Positions 47,058-56,483 are shown, counted from the first letter of the stretch. The stretch: DNA of 64,000 nucleotides from Armatimonadota bacterium (GCA_030649165.1 JAUSGG010000007.1:24191-88190), one strand, 5' to 3'. Program-made: numbers and translations. The notes: generated by a model from the sequence alone, not told the origin.

Positions 47058-47208
47058 ACGCTTGCGCGGAGCATCGTTATATTACCATAGGGGAATCTCC
47101 CTTGCAACCAGCCTCTCAGGACATCGAAACCGCCGATGGACGCCGATAAACGCAGATAGATCCGGGCCGGAGCTTGCTTCAGCTTGCGTTCCATGTCAGC
47201 CTGGTCGT

Positions 47209-47613
47209 TTACGGCCAGGTCTTCAGATCACGTATCATATCCTCGACCTTCCGCCGGACCTCATCCCGAATCCCCCTAACAACCTCAACCGGCTTCCCTT
47301 TGGGGTCCTCAAGCGCCCAGTCCTCCGATGCCACGTACCCGGCCGGACAGACGCCGGCGTCCACATCACAGCCCATTGTGATCACACGGTCCGCGCGTGC
47401 GACCATATCGGCGTCCATCACCTTCGGGTATTGCCCGCTCATGTCGAACCCCGCCTCGTTCATCACCTGAACCACCGTCGGGTTCAACTGCTCCGCCGGC
47501 TCGGTCCCCGCGGATTCGGCCGTTGCCACCTCGGGGCCAAGCGCGTTCAAGAACGCCTCCGCCATCTGGCTCCGGCCTGAATTACGCACACAGACAAACA
47601 GGATGTGCTTCAT
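47209..47613 (-). CDS. arsC: Arsenate reductase, thioredoxin-coupled type
   Basis: 134 residues of the low-molecular-weight phosphatase fold. The P-loop is CVRNSGRS with nucleophile Cys8, and Cys82 and Cys89 (GCDVDAGVC) match the redox relay of the Staphylococcus-type enzyme. It reduces arsenate to arsenite for export by Acr3. GGAG lies 7 nt before the ATG. It is the last gene of arsR-acr3-arsM-arsC, about 60 nt after arsM. Confidence 0.93.
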   Translation of the reverse strand: MKHILFVCVRNSGRSQMAEAFLNALGPEVATAESAGTEPAEQLNPTVVQVMNEAGFDMSGQYPKVMDADMVARADRVITMGCDVDAGVCPAGYVASEDWALEDPKGKPVEVVRGIRDEVRRKVEDMIRDLKTWP

Positions 47614-47671
47614 ACAACACTCCGGTATGAGGTTGAGCCGAAACTCAGCGTTCAGAACTCAGCGCTCAGAA

Positions 47672-48454
47672 CTACCCCAACTTCCGCCCGGTCACCTTGA
47701 TACTCGTGACAACACCCTTGAGATATTCGCCACTGCCACAGCAGTCCCCAGCCAGCAATTCCGCGGCGTCGGACTCCGACTCCACCTTCACGTTATCCAG
47801 ACCGGCCTCCCTCAGTCCCTTCAGATAAACAGCCCGGCTGATCGCGCCCGACACACACGCGCAATATGCGTCGGCGTCTTCGCTGAATTCCGTCGGAAGA
47901 GGCGCGTCAAGCACGATGTCGGCCACTGCCATCCTTCCTCCCGGCTTCAACACGCGATATATCTCCGCGAACGCCCTCCGCTTGTCAGGCACAAGATTCA
48001 GTACACAGTTGCTGATCACAAGGTCCACGGAACTGCTCTCCACAGGCAAATTCTCGATATCGCCCTGCCGGAACTCCACATTCCTATACCCGGCGGCCTC
48101 CGCGTTCTTTCTCGCCGCCGCAATCATCTCGCCGGTCATATCGACCCCGGTGACACGGCCCGTCTCCCCCACCCTCTCGGCGGCGAGGAAGACGTCCAAC
48201 CCCGCTCCCGATCCCAGGTCGAGCACGACCTCACCTTCGCGAATACCCGCAATCGCCACGGGGTTTCCGCACCCAAGACCCAGATTTGCGCCCTTGGGCA
48301 CGGCAGTCAGCTCGTCATCGTGGTAGCCAATCTCTTTGGCAACCGCCGTAGCGGCGCCGGGATCGCCAGACTCCTTCGCGCAACAACCACCCTGCGAGCC
48401 GGACGCGATCGCCCCGTATCTCTCACGGACCCAGTTCTTCTTATCGGATGTCAT
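47672..48454 (-). CDS. arsM: Arsenite S-adenosylmethyltransferase
   Basis: 260 residues. [17 protein letters not shown] is the SAM-binding motif [16 protein letters not shown] and [15 protein letters not shown] carry the conserved arsenic-binding cysteines, and GGCCAKES (Cys24/25) lies near the N-terminus. It methylates arsenite to methylated and volatile forms. It starts in an ATGA overlap with acr3, with GAGGAGG before it. Acr3 plus ArsM gives both export and methylation. Confidence 0.94.
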   Translation of the reverse strand: MTSDKKNWVRERYGAIASGSQGGCCAKESGDPGAATAVAKEIGYHDDELTAVPKGANLGLGCGNPVAIAGIREGEVVLDLGSGAGLDVFLAAERVGETGRVTGVDMTGEMIAAARKNAEAAGYRNVEFRQGDIENLPVESSSVDLVISNCVLNLVPDKRRAFAEIYRVLKPGGRMAVADIVLDAPLPTEFSEDADAYCACVSGAISRAVYLKGLREAGLDNVKVESESDAAELLAGDCCGSGEYLKGVVTSIKVTGRKLG

Positions 48455-49536
48455 ATTGCCTCCTCAGGTTTGAACCAACGTTTCTGTAAGTAGAACGCGA
48501 CGTTGACCAGGCTGATCAACACCGGAACTTCGACCAGCGGTCCGATCACGGCCGCGAAAGCGGCCCCCGATCCGATCCCGAACACGGCCACCGCAACGGC
48601 TATCGCCAGCTCGAAATTGTTGCTCGCCGCCGTGAACGAAAGCGTCGCCGTCTTGGAATACCCCGCTCCCAGCTTGCGTCCCATGTAGAACGATGCCAGA
48701 AACATCACAACAAAATAGATCAGCAGCGGGACCGCTATTCGCGCGACATCCAGCGGTGCCCGCACGATATAGCTCCCTTTTAGAGAGAACATCACGATGA
48801 TCGTAAACAGCAGCGCAACGAGCGTGATCGGGCTTATCCGCGGGACAAACTCCGTCTCGTACCACTTTCGCCCGCGAGCCCTGATTAACCCAAATCGGGT
48901 CAGCATCCCCGCAATGAACGGTATCCCCAGATAGATGAACACGCTCTGCGCGATGGCCCCAATTGTGATCTTCGAGAGGTCCACGTCGCCGAAACGCACG
49001 CCGAGGATCGGCGGCAGGACCTTGATGAACAGATACGCATAGACCGAGTAGAAAAAGACCTGAAAAACTGAATTGAACGCCACCAGGCCAGCCGCATATT
49101 CCGTGTCTCCCTTTGCCAGCTCGTTCCACACGATCACCATAGCGATGCAGCGCGAGAGACCGATCATAATCAGTCCAACGGCATAGTCCGGCTTGTCCGG
49201 CAGAAGCAGAATCGCCAGGGCGAACATCAGTATCGGACCGATGATCCAGTTCTGCACGAGCGAGAGCAGGAGGACTCGCGTATCGCGAAACACCTCGCCC
49301 AATTCCTCGTACTTCACCTTGGCGAGGGGAGGGTACATCATCAGAATGAGCCCAAGAGCTATGGGAAGAGAGGTTGTCCCGATCGACAGACTCGTTATGC
49401 CGCCCGCGACCGACGGCATGTAGTAACCGAGTCCGACCCCTACAAACATAGCGGCGAATATCCACAGCGTCAGGTATCTGTCGAGAAACGATAGGCGTTT
49501 GGCGACTGAGTCCGTCATCTCAAGCTTACAAACCAT
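48451..49536 (-). CDS. acr3: Acr3-type arsenite efflux permease
   Basis: 361 residues with about ten transmembrane helices. [20 protein letters not shown] is the conserved helix with the essential Cys, and [20 protein letters not shown] is the family C-terminal motif. It exports arsenite using the proton gradient. ATG 49536 has GAGG 9 nt upstream; ATG 49518 is an alternative. It follows arsR after 83 bp that contain an inverted repeat. Confidence 0.94.
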   Translation of the reverse strand: MVCKLEMTDSVAKRLSFLDRYLTLWIFAAMFVGVGLGYYMPSVAGGITSLSIGTTSLPIALGLILMMYPPLAKVKYEELGEVFRDTRVLLLSLVQNWIIGPILMFALAILLLPDKPDYAVGLIMIGLSRCIAMVIVWNELAKGDTEYAAGLVAFNSVFQVFFYSVYAYLFIKVLPPILGVRFGDVDLSKITIGAIAQSVFIYLGIPFIAGMLTRFGLIRARGRKWYETEFVPRISPITLVALLFTIIVMFSLKGSYIVRAPLDVARIAVPLLIYFVVMFLASFYMGRKLGAGYSKTATLSFTAASNNFELAIAVAVAVFGIGSGAAFAAVIGPLVEVPVLISLVNVAFYLQKRWFKPEEAI

Positions 49537-49565
49537 TCCGCAAACCTCTGCATCATCTAAGTCGA

Positions 49566-49601
49566 GGTTATATCAATGGATTCTCATCTACTTATATAAC
49601 C
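49566..49601. promoter_or_regulatory. Inverted repeat between arsR and acr3
   Basis: GGTTATAT (49566-49573) and ATATAACC (49594-49601) are perfect inverted repeats with a 20-nt spacer in the arsR-acr3 gap. It could be an ArsR operator or a processing/attenuation hairpin that sets regulator and pump levels apart. Confidence 0.45.
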
Positions 49602-49619
49602 ACGCTCAAAAAAGCAGCA

Positions 49620-49931
49620 TCAGCAGCGACCGGCCACGCGCGCCGCGGCCCGGGTCGTTCGCTCCTCCGCTATATCCCGGATAAACGCCAGAGGACCGTT
49701 CCTCAGCGCGTCGCGGTTGAGCGAGTAGTGTATCCACTGGCCGTCCTTGCGGTGCAGGACCAGGCCCGCGTGGCGAAGGGCCGCCATGTGATGCGACACG
49801 GCGGGCTGCCCCATTTGCAGGGCGTCCACAATCCTGCATACACATAGCTCGCCGTTTTCCGCGAGCATAGTCAATATTCTGAGCCTGGTCGGATCGCCAA
49901 GCGCTTTGAAAACGTCTTCGAGGTTGCTCAT
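49620..49931 (-). CDS. arsR: ArsR-family transcriptional repressor
   Basis: 103 residues. ALGDPTRLRILTMLAENGEL, the metal-site ELCVCRIVDAL (Cys-Val-Cys as in arsenite-responsive ArsR) and the recognition helix QPAVSHHMAALRHAGLV are all present. It represses the ars operon until arsenite binds the cysteines. ATG 49931 begins the domain; there is no clear SD. It is the first gene of the ars operon. Confidence 0.93.
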   Translation of the reverse strand: MSNLEDVFKALGDPTRLRILTMLAENGELCVCRIVDALQMGQPAVSHHMAALRHAGLVLHRKDGQWIHYSLNRDALRNGPLAFIRDIAEERTTRAAARVAGRC

Positions 49932-49985
49932 GATATATGCGCGAATGTTGATATACTGATACGATACGCTCTCCGCGGAAACTTG
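49932..49985 (-). promoter_or_regulatory. arsR promoter/operator region
   Basis: On the minus strand TTGGCA and TATCGT are 17 nt apart (about 49985-49957). They are followed by AT-rich TATATC/ATATATC elements reaching the arsR start codon. The -10 is imperfect; the AT-rich repeats resemble ArsR-type operators. Confidence 0.4.
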
Positions 49986-50071
49986 CCAAGAGGTTTGTGC
50001 GTTCAAATAGAAGGGAACAGCGCCACTGTAGGCAAAGGGTAACACATGAGATATGCGTCAGGAGGGCTATT

Positions 50072-50701
50072 TTGAAAACAGTAACGATCATAGCGCTTTG
50101 CGTGGCGGCGTTGGCCGCGGCTTATGTTGTGATTGCTGATTCTCCCGGTCCTGATGCGTCTATCGGCGTTGTCAACGTGGATAAGATAATGGCCGAGTAC
50201 GAGAAGGCCAAGACTGCCAGGACAGAGCTTCAGACGATGGCGAAGGGATACGGCGAGCAGATCGATTGGATGAAACGCCACGCGCTCCTGAACGATAAGG
50301 AGATCACGGAACTGGTAAAGCTCCGCTTGAAGGACAAACCAACCGCCGCGGAGCTGACCAGGGCAGCCGCGCTGGAGGAATTGGACAAGGAACGCGGCAA
50401 TAAGCTGCGAGCGCTGCAGAACCAGCCCAATTTGACAGCGCAGCAAAAGCAAGAGCTTATGGAGTTACAGAGTTACGCCACGCAGTCCGGCAGAGCGATC
50501 GAACAGACGCGCAAAGACCTTCAGAAACAGCTTGATGAGCGCGAATTGCAGTTTACCAAGGAAGTTGGCGTCGAGATCAAGACGGCCGTCGGCGTCGTCT
50601 CGCAGGAAAAGAACACGCCGATGGTAATCAACAGGTCGGCTGTTATACAGGGAGGCACCGACCTTACCGACGCAGTGCTGAAGAAACTGAACGGGAAGTA
50701 A
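50072..50701 (+). CDS. Skp/OmpH-family periplasmic chaperone
   Basis: 209 residues. An N-terminal signal peptide or anchor (KTVTIIALCVAALAAAYVVI) is followed by IGVVNVDKIMAEYEKAK, the typical Skp beta-strand and first helix. A long coiled coil (about 50-165) and a C-terminal strand (NTPMVINRSAVIQGG) complete the fold. Skp-like proteins hold unfolded outer-membrane proteins. The start is TTG 50072, fixed by GGAGGG 5 nt upstream; an earlier frame start (49997) has no RBS and would bury the signal peptide. It is transcribed divergently from arsR. Confidence 0.82.
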   Translation: MKTVTIIALCVAALAAAYVVIADSPGPDASIGVVNVDKIMAEYEKAKTARTELQTMAKGYGEQIDWMKRHALLNDKEITELVKLRLKDKPTAAELTRAAALEELDKERGNKLRALQNQPNLTAQQKQELMELQSYATQSGRAIEQTRKDLQKQLDERELQFTKEVGVEIKTAVGVVSQEKNTPMVINRSAVIQGGTDLTDAVLKKLNGK

Positions 50702-50705
50702 GAGC

Positions 50706-50757
50706 AATGGTTAGTGGCTCGTGGTTAGTGCAGGGCACTGGTACAACACTAACCATT
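50706..50757 (+). terminator. Long-loop inverted repeat after the Skp-like gene
   Basis: AATGGTTAGTG (50706-50716) and CACTAACCATT (50747-50757) are a perfect 11-bp inverted repeat starting 4 nt after the stop codon; GGTTAGTG is also repeated in the loop. It may terminate transcription or be another repeat remnant. Confidence 0.4.
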
Positions 50758-50841
50758 CCCTTTGCTCCCTCAACTCTCAACACTCAACCTTCCGTTTAGC
50801 AGAGATTTGCACAGGGGTACACAATAACTGGGTGAAACAAA

Positions 50842-51297
50842 ATGCCCAGAGACCGACTGAACGACGACAGCGACCGGGTTGTCAACCTGGACGATCTTAT
50901 AGAGGCCCGAGAAGAGCGAACATCGGCCTTTGCGGATGACGTGGATGCCCTGGAGGACATCGAAAACGTCGATGTCGATGTGGATGACGCATTGACGTTC
51001 CCTCACCCTCACGTTCATCGCGAAAACGAGACTCCGGAAACCGAGACCCTGGAGACGCCCCCAGAAGAGGATATCGAGTTCGACTATCAGGACAGCGCGG
51101 CGGAAATGCTGCCATCGGATTACGCCGAGCCTTACTCGGACGCCTTGACCACTCAACTCGCGGATGATGAGGATGTTGTGGCCGGCGAAACCCTGCTGCG
51201 AATCTCCGAAATACCCCCGGATGACCTGATCTACGAAGGCACGATAATCGACACGCCGGAAGAAGGCGGCCCGCCAGAGATCGAGGAAGAGACGTAA
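50842..51297 (+). CDS. Very acidic protein of unknown function
   Basis: 151 residues with no recognised domain. About a third of the residues are Asp or Glu (for example DDVDALEDIENVDVDVDDAL), with few Lys or Arg, and the protein is probably disordered. There is no signal peptide. The ATG at 50842 lacks a strong SD (the upstream bases read GGGTGAAACAAA). It stands alone between the Skp-like gene and a URO-D gene. Confidence 0.55.
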   Translation: MPRDRLNDDSDRVVNLDDLIEAREERTSAFADDVDALEDIENVDVDVDDALTFPHPHVHRENETPETETLETPPEEDIEFDYQDSAAEMLPSDYAEPYSDALTTQLADDEDVVAGETLLRISEIPPDDLIYEGTIIDTPEEGGPPEIEEET

Positions 51298-51321
51298 CCT
51301 TCTCGCCAAGTGTTTACCCTC

Positions 51322-51500
51322 CCCCAAGGGACAGGGAGTTCTACCTATGTGCCTGCCCTCGACTCCCTCAACTCTTCCGACTCGCAAAGGTATTTCCATC
51401 CCTAACGCCCGCTGTGCGCGGGTCTCCGACCCCGCACAACGCCCGACCATAGGTCTCCCACCCTCCACTCCCTCCACGCCCCGCGAAGGTATTTCCGCCC
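51322..51500. repeat. Mixed repeats with a GTGCGCGGGTC hairpin
   Basis: This fills the 316-bp gap 51298-51613. GTGCGCGGGTC/GACCCCGCAC (51414-51437) is a hairpin also found at 61506-61530. It is bracketed by two direct copies of AAGGTATTTCC (about 51387 and 51486), with CTCCCTCAACTC-type tandem units around it. No gene is seen here. Confidence 0.65.
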
Positions 51501-51613
51501 CCAACGCTGAACCTCGTATTCGTAGAGGTGATCCGCAATGACCTTGGCCAAATCGCTTTTCTTCTGCGTATTACTGTCGGCTGTCTTCGCAACCCGCGCG
51601 TAAGGAGAAGCAG

Positions 51614-52615
51614 ATGACACACGAAACCACACGCTCGCGCTTTCGCAAGGTCCTCGCCGGAGAGGCGCCGTCCGACCGTCTCCCCATCATCGAATGGGCA
51701 GGGTGGTGGGACCTGACCATCCAGCGGTGGCGGGAAGAGGGCCTGCCTGCCGATCTGGATGTCATCGGCGTAAAGCGGTATTTCGATCTCGACATTAACC
51801 ACCAGCTCTGGTTCCCAGACATTCTCCTCCCGCCAAAGCTGACGACCAAGCGGCATATTGAGAATGAAGCAGACTATGAGGCGCTGCTGCCGCACATCTA
51901 TCCCGATCCCGTCCCGTACGACCGCGACGCGTGGCGGCTTTGCGCGGCGGAACAGAAAGCGGGGGACGCCATCATCTGGCTCACCTTGAGCGGATTCTTC
52001 TGGTGGCCTCGCGTCCTGCTGGGCATCGAAGCTCATCTGTTTGCATTCTACGACCAGCCGGACCTAATGCGGCGCATTAACCAGGATATGGTCCGTTACC
52101 ACTTGCGCTGCATCGACGATTTCTGCTCGAACGTTTGCGTACCCGACTTCATGACTTTCGCGGAGGACATGTCGTACAACCACGGACCGATGATCTCCAA
52201 GGAACTGTTCGATGAGTTCATGGCCCCCTACTATCGCCAGGTCATCCCAAGGCTGAAGGAATATGGCATCGTGCCGCTGATCGACAGTGACGGGGACATC
52301 GCGCCGCTCATCCCGTGGTTCCAGGAAGTCGGACTGGAGGGAATCCTGCCGCTCGAACGAATGGCCGGAGTCGACATCAACCGCATCCGCGCAAATCATC
52401 CCAAATGGAAGATGATCGGCGGGTTCGACAAGACCGTGATGCATCTGGGCGAAAAGGCGATTCGTGCCGAGTTCGAACGTATCCTCCCCACAATGCGCAG
52501 CGGAGGCTATATTCCATCGGTGGACCACCAAACGCCGCCCGCGGTGTCGATAGACGACTACCGGTTGTACTTGCGTCTCCTGCGGGAATACGCGGCGAAG
52601 GCGATAGGTTTATGA
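51614..52615 (+). CDS. Uroporphyrinogen decarboxylase-fold protein 2
   Basis: 333 residues of the URO-D superfamily. TRSRFRKVLAGEAPSDRLPI is the N-terminal helix and strand, FMTFAEDMSYNHGPMISKEL the central motif, and IDSDGDIAPLIPWFQEVGLE with MIGGFDKTV the C-terminal D-x-DG and GG-hD strands. It lacks HemE landmarks, so it is a paralogue of unknown substrate. AAGGAGAAGCAG gives a strong SD. Distinct from, but of the same family as, the genes at 2912, 61550 and 62694. Confidence 0.8.
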   Translation: MTHETTRSRFRKVLAGEAPSDRLPIIEWAGWWDLTIQRWREEGLPADLDVIGVKRYFDLDINHQLWFPDILLPPKLTTKRHIENEADYEALLPHIYPDPVPYDRDAWRLCAAEQKAGDAIIWLTLSGFFWWPRVLLGIEAHLFAFYDQPDLMRRINQDMVRYHLRCIDDFCSNVCVPDFMTFAEDMSYNHGPMISKELFDEFMAPYYRQVIPRLKEYGIVPLIDSDGDIAPLIPWFQEVGLEGILPLERMAGVDINRIRANHPKWKMIGGFDKTVMHLGEKAIRAEFERILPTMRSGGYIPSVDHQTPPAVSIDDYRLYLRLLREYAAKAIGL

Positions 52616-52659
52616 GGTTCCTAAGTGCAGCATTTCCTGAATATCGTCGCATATTCCGG

Positions 52660-52906
52660 AACCTCCCCCTAACCCCCTCCTAAGAGGAGGGGGGAACACT
52701 CCCTCCCCTTCTAGGAGAGGGTTGGGGTGAGGTTATTACGTCATCGAACTTATGAAATGAGGTACTAAGGTTTATGGGGTTTATGAAGTTTATGGGCTAT
52801 GAAACGCACCAAAGCTAACCGCTAGAACCGCCGCAACCCTGGAACCCTATAACCCCAAGACCCTATAACCCCTATAACCCTTATAACCCTAAGACCCTAA
52901 GACCCT
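52660..52906. repeat. G/C-box hairpins and AACCCTATAACCCT tandem repeats
   Basis: 52660-52734 has CCTCCCCCTAACCCCCTCCT with its complement, then CCCTCCCC/GGAGAGGGTTGGGGTGAG. 52765-52793 has GGTTTATGGGGTTTATGAAG units. 52846-52906 has telomere-like ATAACCCTATAACCC and AAGACCCTAAGACCC units that run into the aldo/keto reductase gene and encode its last five residues. Confidence 0.7.
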
Positions 52907-53977
52907 ATGTACTTCCTCAAGTTGCTCCATTATCGGCAGTGTGTTCGGGCACTTCGGTTCGCATTCGCCGCAGCGAATACACCGGTCGGCGCGCTTCTCG
53001 GGATCCATGTGAGCGTACTGTTCCCGCGCCCAGCCGACAAGCCCGTAGACTTTCGCATGATTGTACAGCCTGAAATTGCGCCGGATACTCACACCCTGAG
53101 GACAGTCCTTACAGTATCCGCAGTAGGTGCAGAACTTGGCGCCCAGGTTGGCAAACTCATCCAGGACCCTCTCCATACGAGCGTGGTCTTCCTGACTCGC
53201 GCCGTGGAAAGTGTTCGCCGTCTCCACGTTCTCACGAAGCATCTCGAGCGTATTCATACCGGAACACGCGCAGCTCACGTCGGAGTTCAAAAGAACAAAC
53301 TGCAGAGCCACGGCTGCCGTGGTCTCCGCCCCGCCGGGGATCAGCTCCTGAAGCCGCGGCGCGGGGCTGGCGAGCATTCCGCCCGCCACCGGACACATAA
53401 CGATCACGCCAACGCCGAGCTCGCCGGCCCGCTTGATAGTCGGCGCATACTGGCGATCGAGCAGATTATACGGTATGGTCAAGCTGTCGAAGATGCCGGT
53501 CTCCACGATCCCGGTGAAGTGCGCGGGTTTGTCGTGGCCTGTAAAGCCTATATGGCCGATCAAGCCCTCGGCTCGGGCCTTGTCAAGCGCATCGAGCGCC
53601 CCGCCCTTCTTCCTCAACATCTCCAGCTTATCGAGGCTGAACCATCCGACCTGGTAAAACTCCAGGTAGTCCACGCCGAGAATCTCCATCTGCAGGTCGA
53701 TTTCCTTCCGGTAGCTCTCCTCAGTCGTATCAGGACCGATACCCGCCTTACCGGACACGATCAGGCCCCTGCTTCGACCTTTCAGACCCGGAGCGGTGAG
53801 ATGCTGGCACTTGCCGTTGATGTAACCTCGGGTCGTTTCAAAGTAGTTGACGCCGGCGGCAATCGCCTGATCGACTACCTGCGCCGAGAGTTCACGGTCA
53901 TCTTCCGGGAGGCGCATGCAGCCCATTGCAAGGGCCGACACTTGAAGCCCGGTTTTCCCGAGAGGACGATATTGCAT
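52889..53977 (-). CDS. Aldo/keto reductase with C-terminal 2x4Fe-4S domain
   Basis: 362 residues. An AKR barrel (1-280, YRPLGKTGLQVSALAMGCMR) is followed by a ferredoxin-type tail with CTYCGYCKDCPQG and CIRCGECEPKCPN. In the barrel the usual catalytic Asp lies in YFETTRGY as Glu and the usual catalytic His region reads EFYQVGWF, so the classical D-Y-K-H tetrad is incomplete. Such proteins are often annotated as oxidoreductases without known substrates. The last residues RVLGS and the TAG stop come from an AAGACCCT tandem repeat. No partner gene is adjacent. Confidence 0.85.
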   Translation of the reverse strand: MQYRPLGKTGLQVSALAMGCMRLPEDDRELSAQVVDQAIAAGVNYFETTRGYINGKCQHLTAPGLKGRSRGLIVSGKAGIGPDTTEESYRKEIDLQMEILGVDYLEFYQVGWFSLDKLEMLRKKGGALDALDKARAEGLIGHIGFTGHDKPAHFTGIVETGIFDSLTIPYNLLDRQYAPTIKRAGELGVGVIVMCPVAGGMLASPAPRLQELIPGGAETTAAVALQFVLLNSDVSCACSGMNTLEMLRENVETANTFHGASQEDHARMERVLDEFANLGAKFCTYCGYCKDCPQGVSIRRNFRLYNHAKVYGLVGWAREQYAHMDPEKRADRCIRCGECEPKCPNTLPIMEQLEEVHRVLGS

Positions 53978-54022
53978 AGTAACACCTTTCGTCGGTTGTA
54001 AACGCTTCTCTTCTTATAACGT

Positions 54023-54171
54023 AACAGTTCAGAAATGGAGAGAACTTTCACCCTCACCCCATTCGGCGCTCAGGGCAGGCTCTAACCCTCTCCTTCAAGG
54101 GAGAGGGGATTACGCTCGTCGTCTCCCGAAAGTGAGCAGCGAAGAGATACGTACTCGCCAAGCCTGAACTC
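54023..54171 (+). repeat. MITE-like element, copy 2
   Basis: 149 bp. Left terminus AACAGTTCAGAAATGG, right terminus ending CCTGAACT. The body matches copy 1 (GAGAACTTTCACCCTCACCC, then hairpin CCCTCTCC/GGGAGAGGGG and ATTACGCTCGT). It lies in the 420-bp gap before the GGDEF/HD-GYP gene; the rest of that gap is C-rich and ends in CTCATAAACTTCATAAG-type units. Confidence 0.75.
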
Positions 54172-54400
54172 CTACCTTATAACTTATCTGCGCAAACCTC
54201 CCTGCCCTGCTTCCGTACCACACAAAACGCCCCCCACAAACTCCCCACAACTCCCACACCCGCAGTACCCTGCGAATTTACAGACCTCATAAAACTCATA
54301 AACTTCATAAGCCTACAGAATGAACGGCCGCAATCCAATAATAGTTCTTGGTCGATTTTCCGCACAGCAGTACACTCAGCTTAGTGTTGGAGCTCGAATC

Positions 54401-56389
54401 GTGAAGTTTTCCGCGATACGGCTGCCACTGGCGCACAGGGTGTTTCTTCTGCTCGCTTGTGTGGGGCTGTTGACGTCCGTTCCAGGAAGTGTCGTTCTGT
54501 ACCGCGGCGCCAGCTCGGCGCTTCGGGAGGAGGTCCGCGACCGTCTGCGCCACATTGCCAGAACCGCGGCGCTTCAAATCCCGACCGAGATGCACGGCAG
54601 ACTCCTGACCCGCAAAGACGAGAACTCCACGTCCTACCGCACGATCAAGACCACTCTGGCCAATATCCGCGAAGCCAACCCCGACCTCCGCTATGTATAC
54701 ACGATGCGCAAGACCGACAAACCCTTGACGCTGCAGTTCGTCGTTGACGCGGAGGAAAGCGCCGATTTGATGTCCCACGTCGGCGATGAGTACGACGTCA
54801 AAGATTTGCCGGAGATGCGCCGCGCATTCACCGGTCCCGCCGTGGACTTCGAGCCCAGCGAGGACAAATGGGGGATATGGCTGTCGGGGTACGCGCCTAT
54901 CAGAGACAAGAACGGCGGCACGCAGGCGATCATCGGGCTGGACATGTCGCTGGAACAACTGCACGAAGAAGAGGCCGATCTTCGCAGGGCCGCCTGGACC
55001 AACGCTGCTCTGGCTGTCATCATCACTATTCTGCTCAGCCTGTTGGTAACAAAGGCAGTAGTGGGTCGTCTGGGGGTCTTTATGCGCGCCGCGGAGAAAG
55101 TGCGCGGCGGCGACCTACAGTTCCAGTTGCCTAACGAAGGGCCGCCTGAGATGCGCGCGTTCTGCGAATCGTTCAACCAGATGATCGTCGGTCTGAAGGA
55201 TAGCCGTGACCGTATGATAGAACAGTCGGACCGCGACTTCCTGACCGGGTTGTTCAACCACCGGTACTTCCACGAGCGCCTGGCATCCGAGATCGAACGC
55301 GCGGAGCGTTACGGGGGAAGCCTTTCGTTGATGATCCTCGATGTCGACCGTTTCAAGCACATTAACGACCACTATGGCCATCCCGCCGGCGACCGTATTC
55401 TGAAGCAGGTAGCGGAAACTCTTCAACAAGAGGTCCGCACGATGGACGTGGCAGCCAGGTACGGCGGGGACGATTTTGCGATCATAGCCCCGGAAGCCGA
55501 CAAGGAGGCCATGGTCGCGATCGCCGACCGTATACGCGAGAAGATCACGTCTCTCAGCCTCAGCGCGCTCACAGACGACCCGGAAACGCTAGAACAGAAA
55601 TCCCCCAGAGACAATGATCTCGGCAACCTCACAGTGACCATCGGCATCGCCAGTTACCCCGAACACCATCAGGCGCCGGAAGGCCTGGTGATGGCCGCCG
55701 ATATGGCCCTCTACCGCGCCAAGTACATCGGACGGAACAGTATCTGCACTTACGACACTGCGGTAGGCGACGCCCCTGATATGGACCCTGAGCGTCTCTA
55801 CCGGATACTGCGCGACCCCGACGCCGCGGCGGTCCAGTCGCTGGTCGCTGCCGTTGACGCCAGAGACCGTTACACGCGAGGTCACTCGGAACGAGTGACC
55901 GAATACGCGCTTAGGTTGGGAGAAATGCTTCAGGTCGACGAAGATATGCGAGACGCTCTAAAAATGGCCGGCCTGCTCCACGATTTGGGCAAGATCGGCG
56001 TTCCGGACGCTATCTTGAACAAGCCGGGAAGACTGACGGATGAAGAACACGAGACCATCAAACGGCATCCCTCCGTAGGAGGCAATATTTTGCAGAGGGC
56101 GCCTCAGCTCGATCGGATTATCCCGGGTGTGCTCTTCCATCACGAGAGATGGGATGGCTTGGGATACCCTGACGGATTATCGGGAGAAGGGATTCCGCTG
56201 ATCGCCCGCATTCTGGCCCTTGCGGATTCGTTCGACGCTATGACCTCCGACCGACCTTACCGAAAAGCGCTGAGTGTCGAGCAAGCTCTTGCCGAAATAG
56301 AGGCAAACGCGGGAAAACAGTTCGATCCCGATCTTGCCGAGTCATTCTTGATCGCAATGGCCCCTGCGGCGGCCCGCAAGGCAGCATAA
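54401..56389 (+). CDS. Membrane sensor with GGDEF and HD-GYP domains
   Basis: 662 residues. TM helix 1 (LAHRVFLLLACVGLLTSVPG) and TM helix 2 (ALAVIITILLSLLVTKAVVG) enclose an extracytoplasmic sensor of about 170 residues; a HAMP-like linker follows. The GGDEF domain reads RYGGDDF (Glu replaced by Asp) with an intact RxxD site (RTMD). The C-terminal HD-GYP domain has HDLGKIG and HHERWDGLGYPDGL, the c-di-GMP phosphodiesterase motifs. The protein is probably a phosphodiesterase with a regulatory or weak cyclase domain. GTG 54401 (GGAG 8 nt upstream) is preferred to ATG 54320, which has no SD. Confidence 0.88.
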   Translation: MKFSAIRLPLAHRVFLLLACVGLLTSVPGSVVLYRGASSALREEVRDRLRHIARTAALQIPTEMHGRLLTRKDENSTSYRTIKTTLANIREANPDLRYVYTMRKTDKPLTLQFVVDAEESADLMSHVGDEYDVKDLPEMRRAFTGPAVDFEPSEDKWGIWLSGYAPIRDKNGGTQAIIGLDMSLEQLHEEEADLRRAAWTNAALAVIITILLSLLVTKAVVGRLGVFMRAAEKVRGGDLQFQLPNEGPPEMRAFCESFNQMIVGLKDSRDRMIEQSDRDFLTGLFNHRYFHERLASEIERAERYGGSLSLMILDVDRFKHINDHYGHPAGDRILKQVAETLQQEVRTMDVAARYGGDDFAIIAPEADKEAMVAIADRIREKITSLSLSALTDDPETLEQKSPRDNDLGNLTVTIGIASYPEHHQAPEGLVMAADMALYRAKYIGRNSICTYDTAVGDAPDMDPERLYRILRDPDAAAVQSLVAAVDARDRYTRGHSERVTEYALRLGEMLQVDEDMRDALKMAGLLHDLGKIGVPDAILNKPGRLTDEEHETIKRHPSVGGNILQRAPQLDRIIPGVLFHHERWDGLGYPDGLSGEGIPLIARILALADSFDAMTSDRPYRKALSVEQALAEIEANAGKQFDPDLAESFLIAMAPAAARKAA

Positions 56390-56390
56390 C

Positions 56391-56473
56391 CTAACCGACC
56401 CCCTCCCTACTTAGCGGAGGGTTGGGGTGGGGTCAAAACCCCATAAACCTACAAACCTATAAACTTATCTTAC
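56391..56473. repeat. G/C-box hairpin and CATAAACCTACAAACC tandem repeat
   Basis: CCCCCTCCCTACTTAGCGGA with GGGTTGGGGTGGGGTC, followed by ATAAACCTACAAACCTATAA. It fills the spacer between two co-directional genes. Confidence 0.65.
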
Positions 56474-56483
56474 AGGAGGCATT

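Noticed and set aside
52846..52906. Possible CRISPR-like or telomere array
   Set aside because: The units are contiguous, 7-10 nt and imperfect, with no spacers and no cas genes, and run into a coding sequence.
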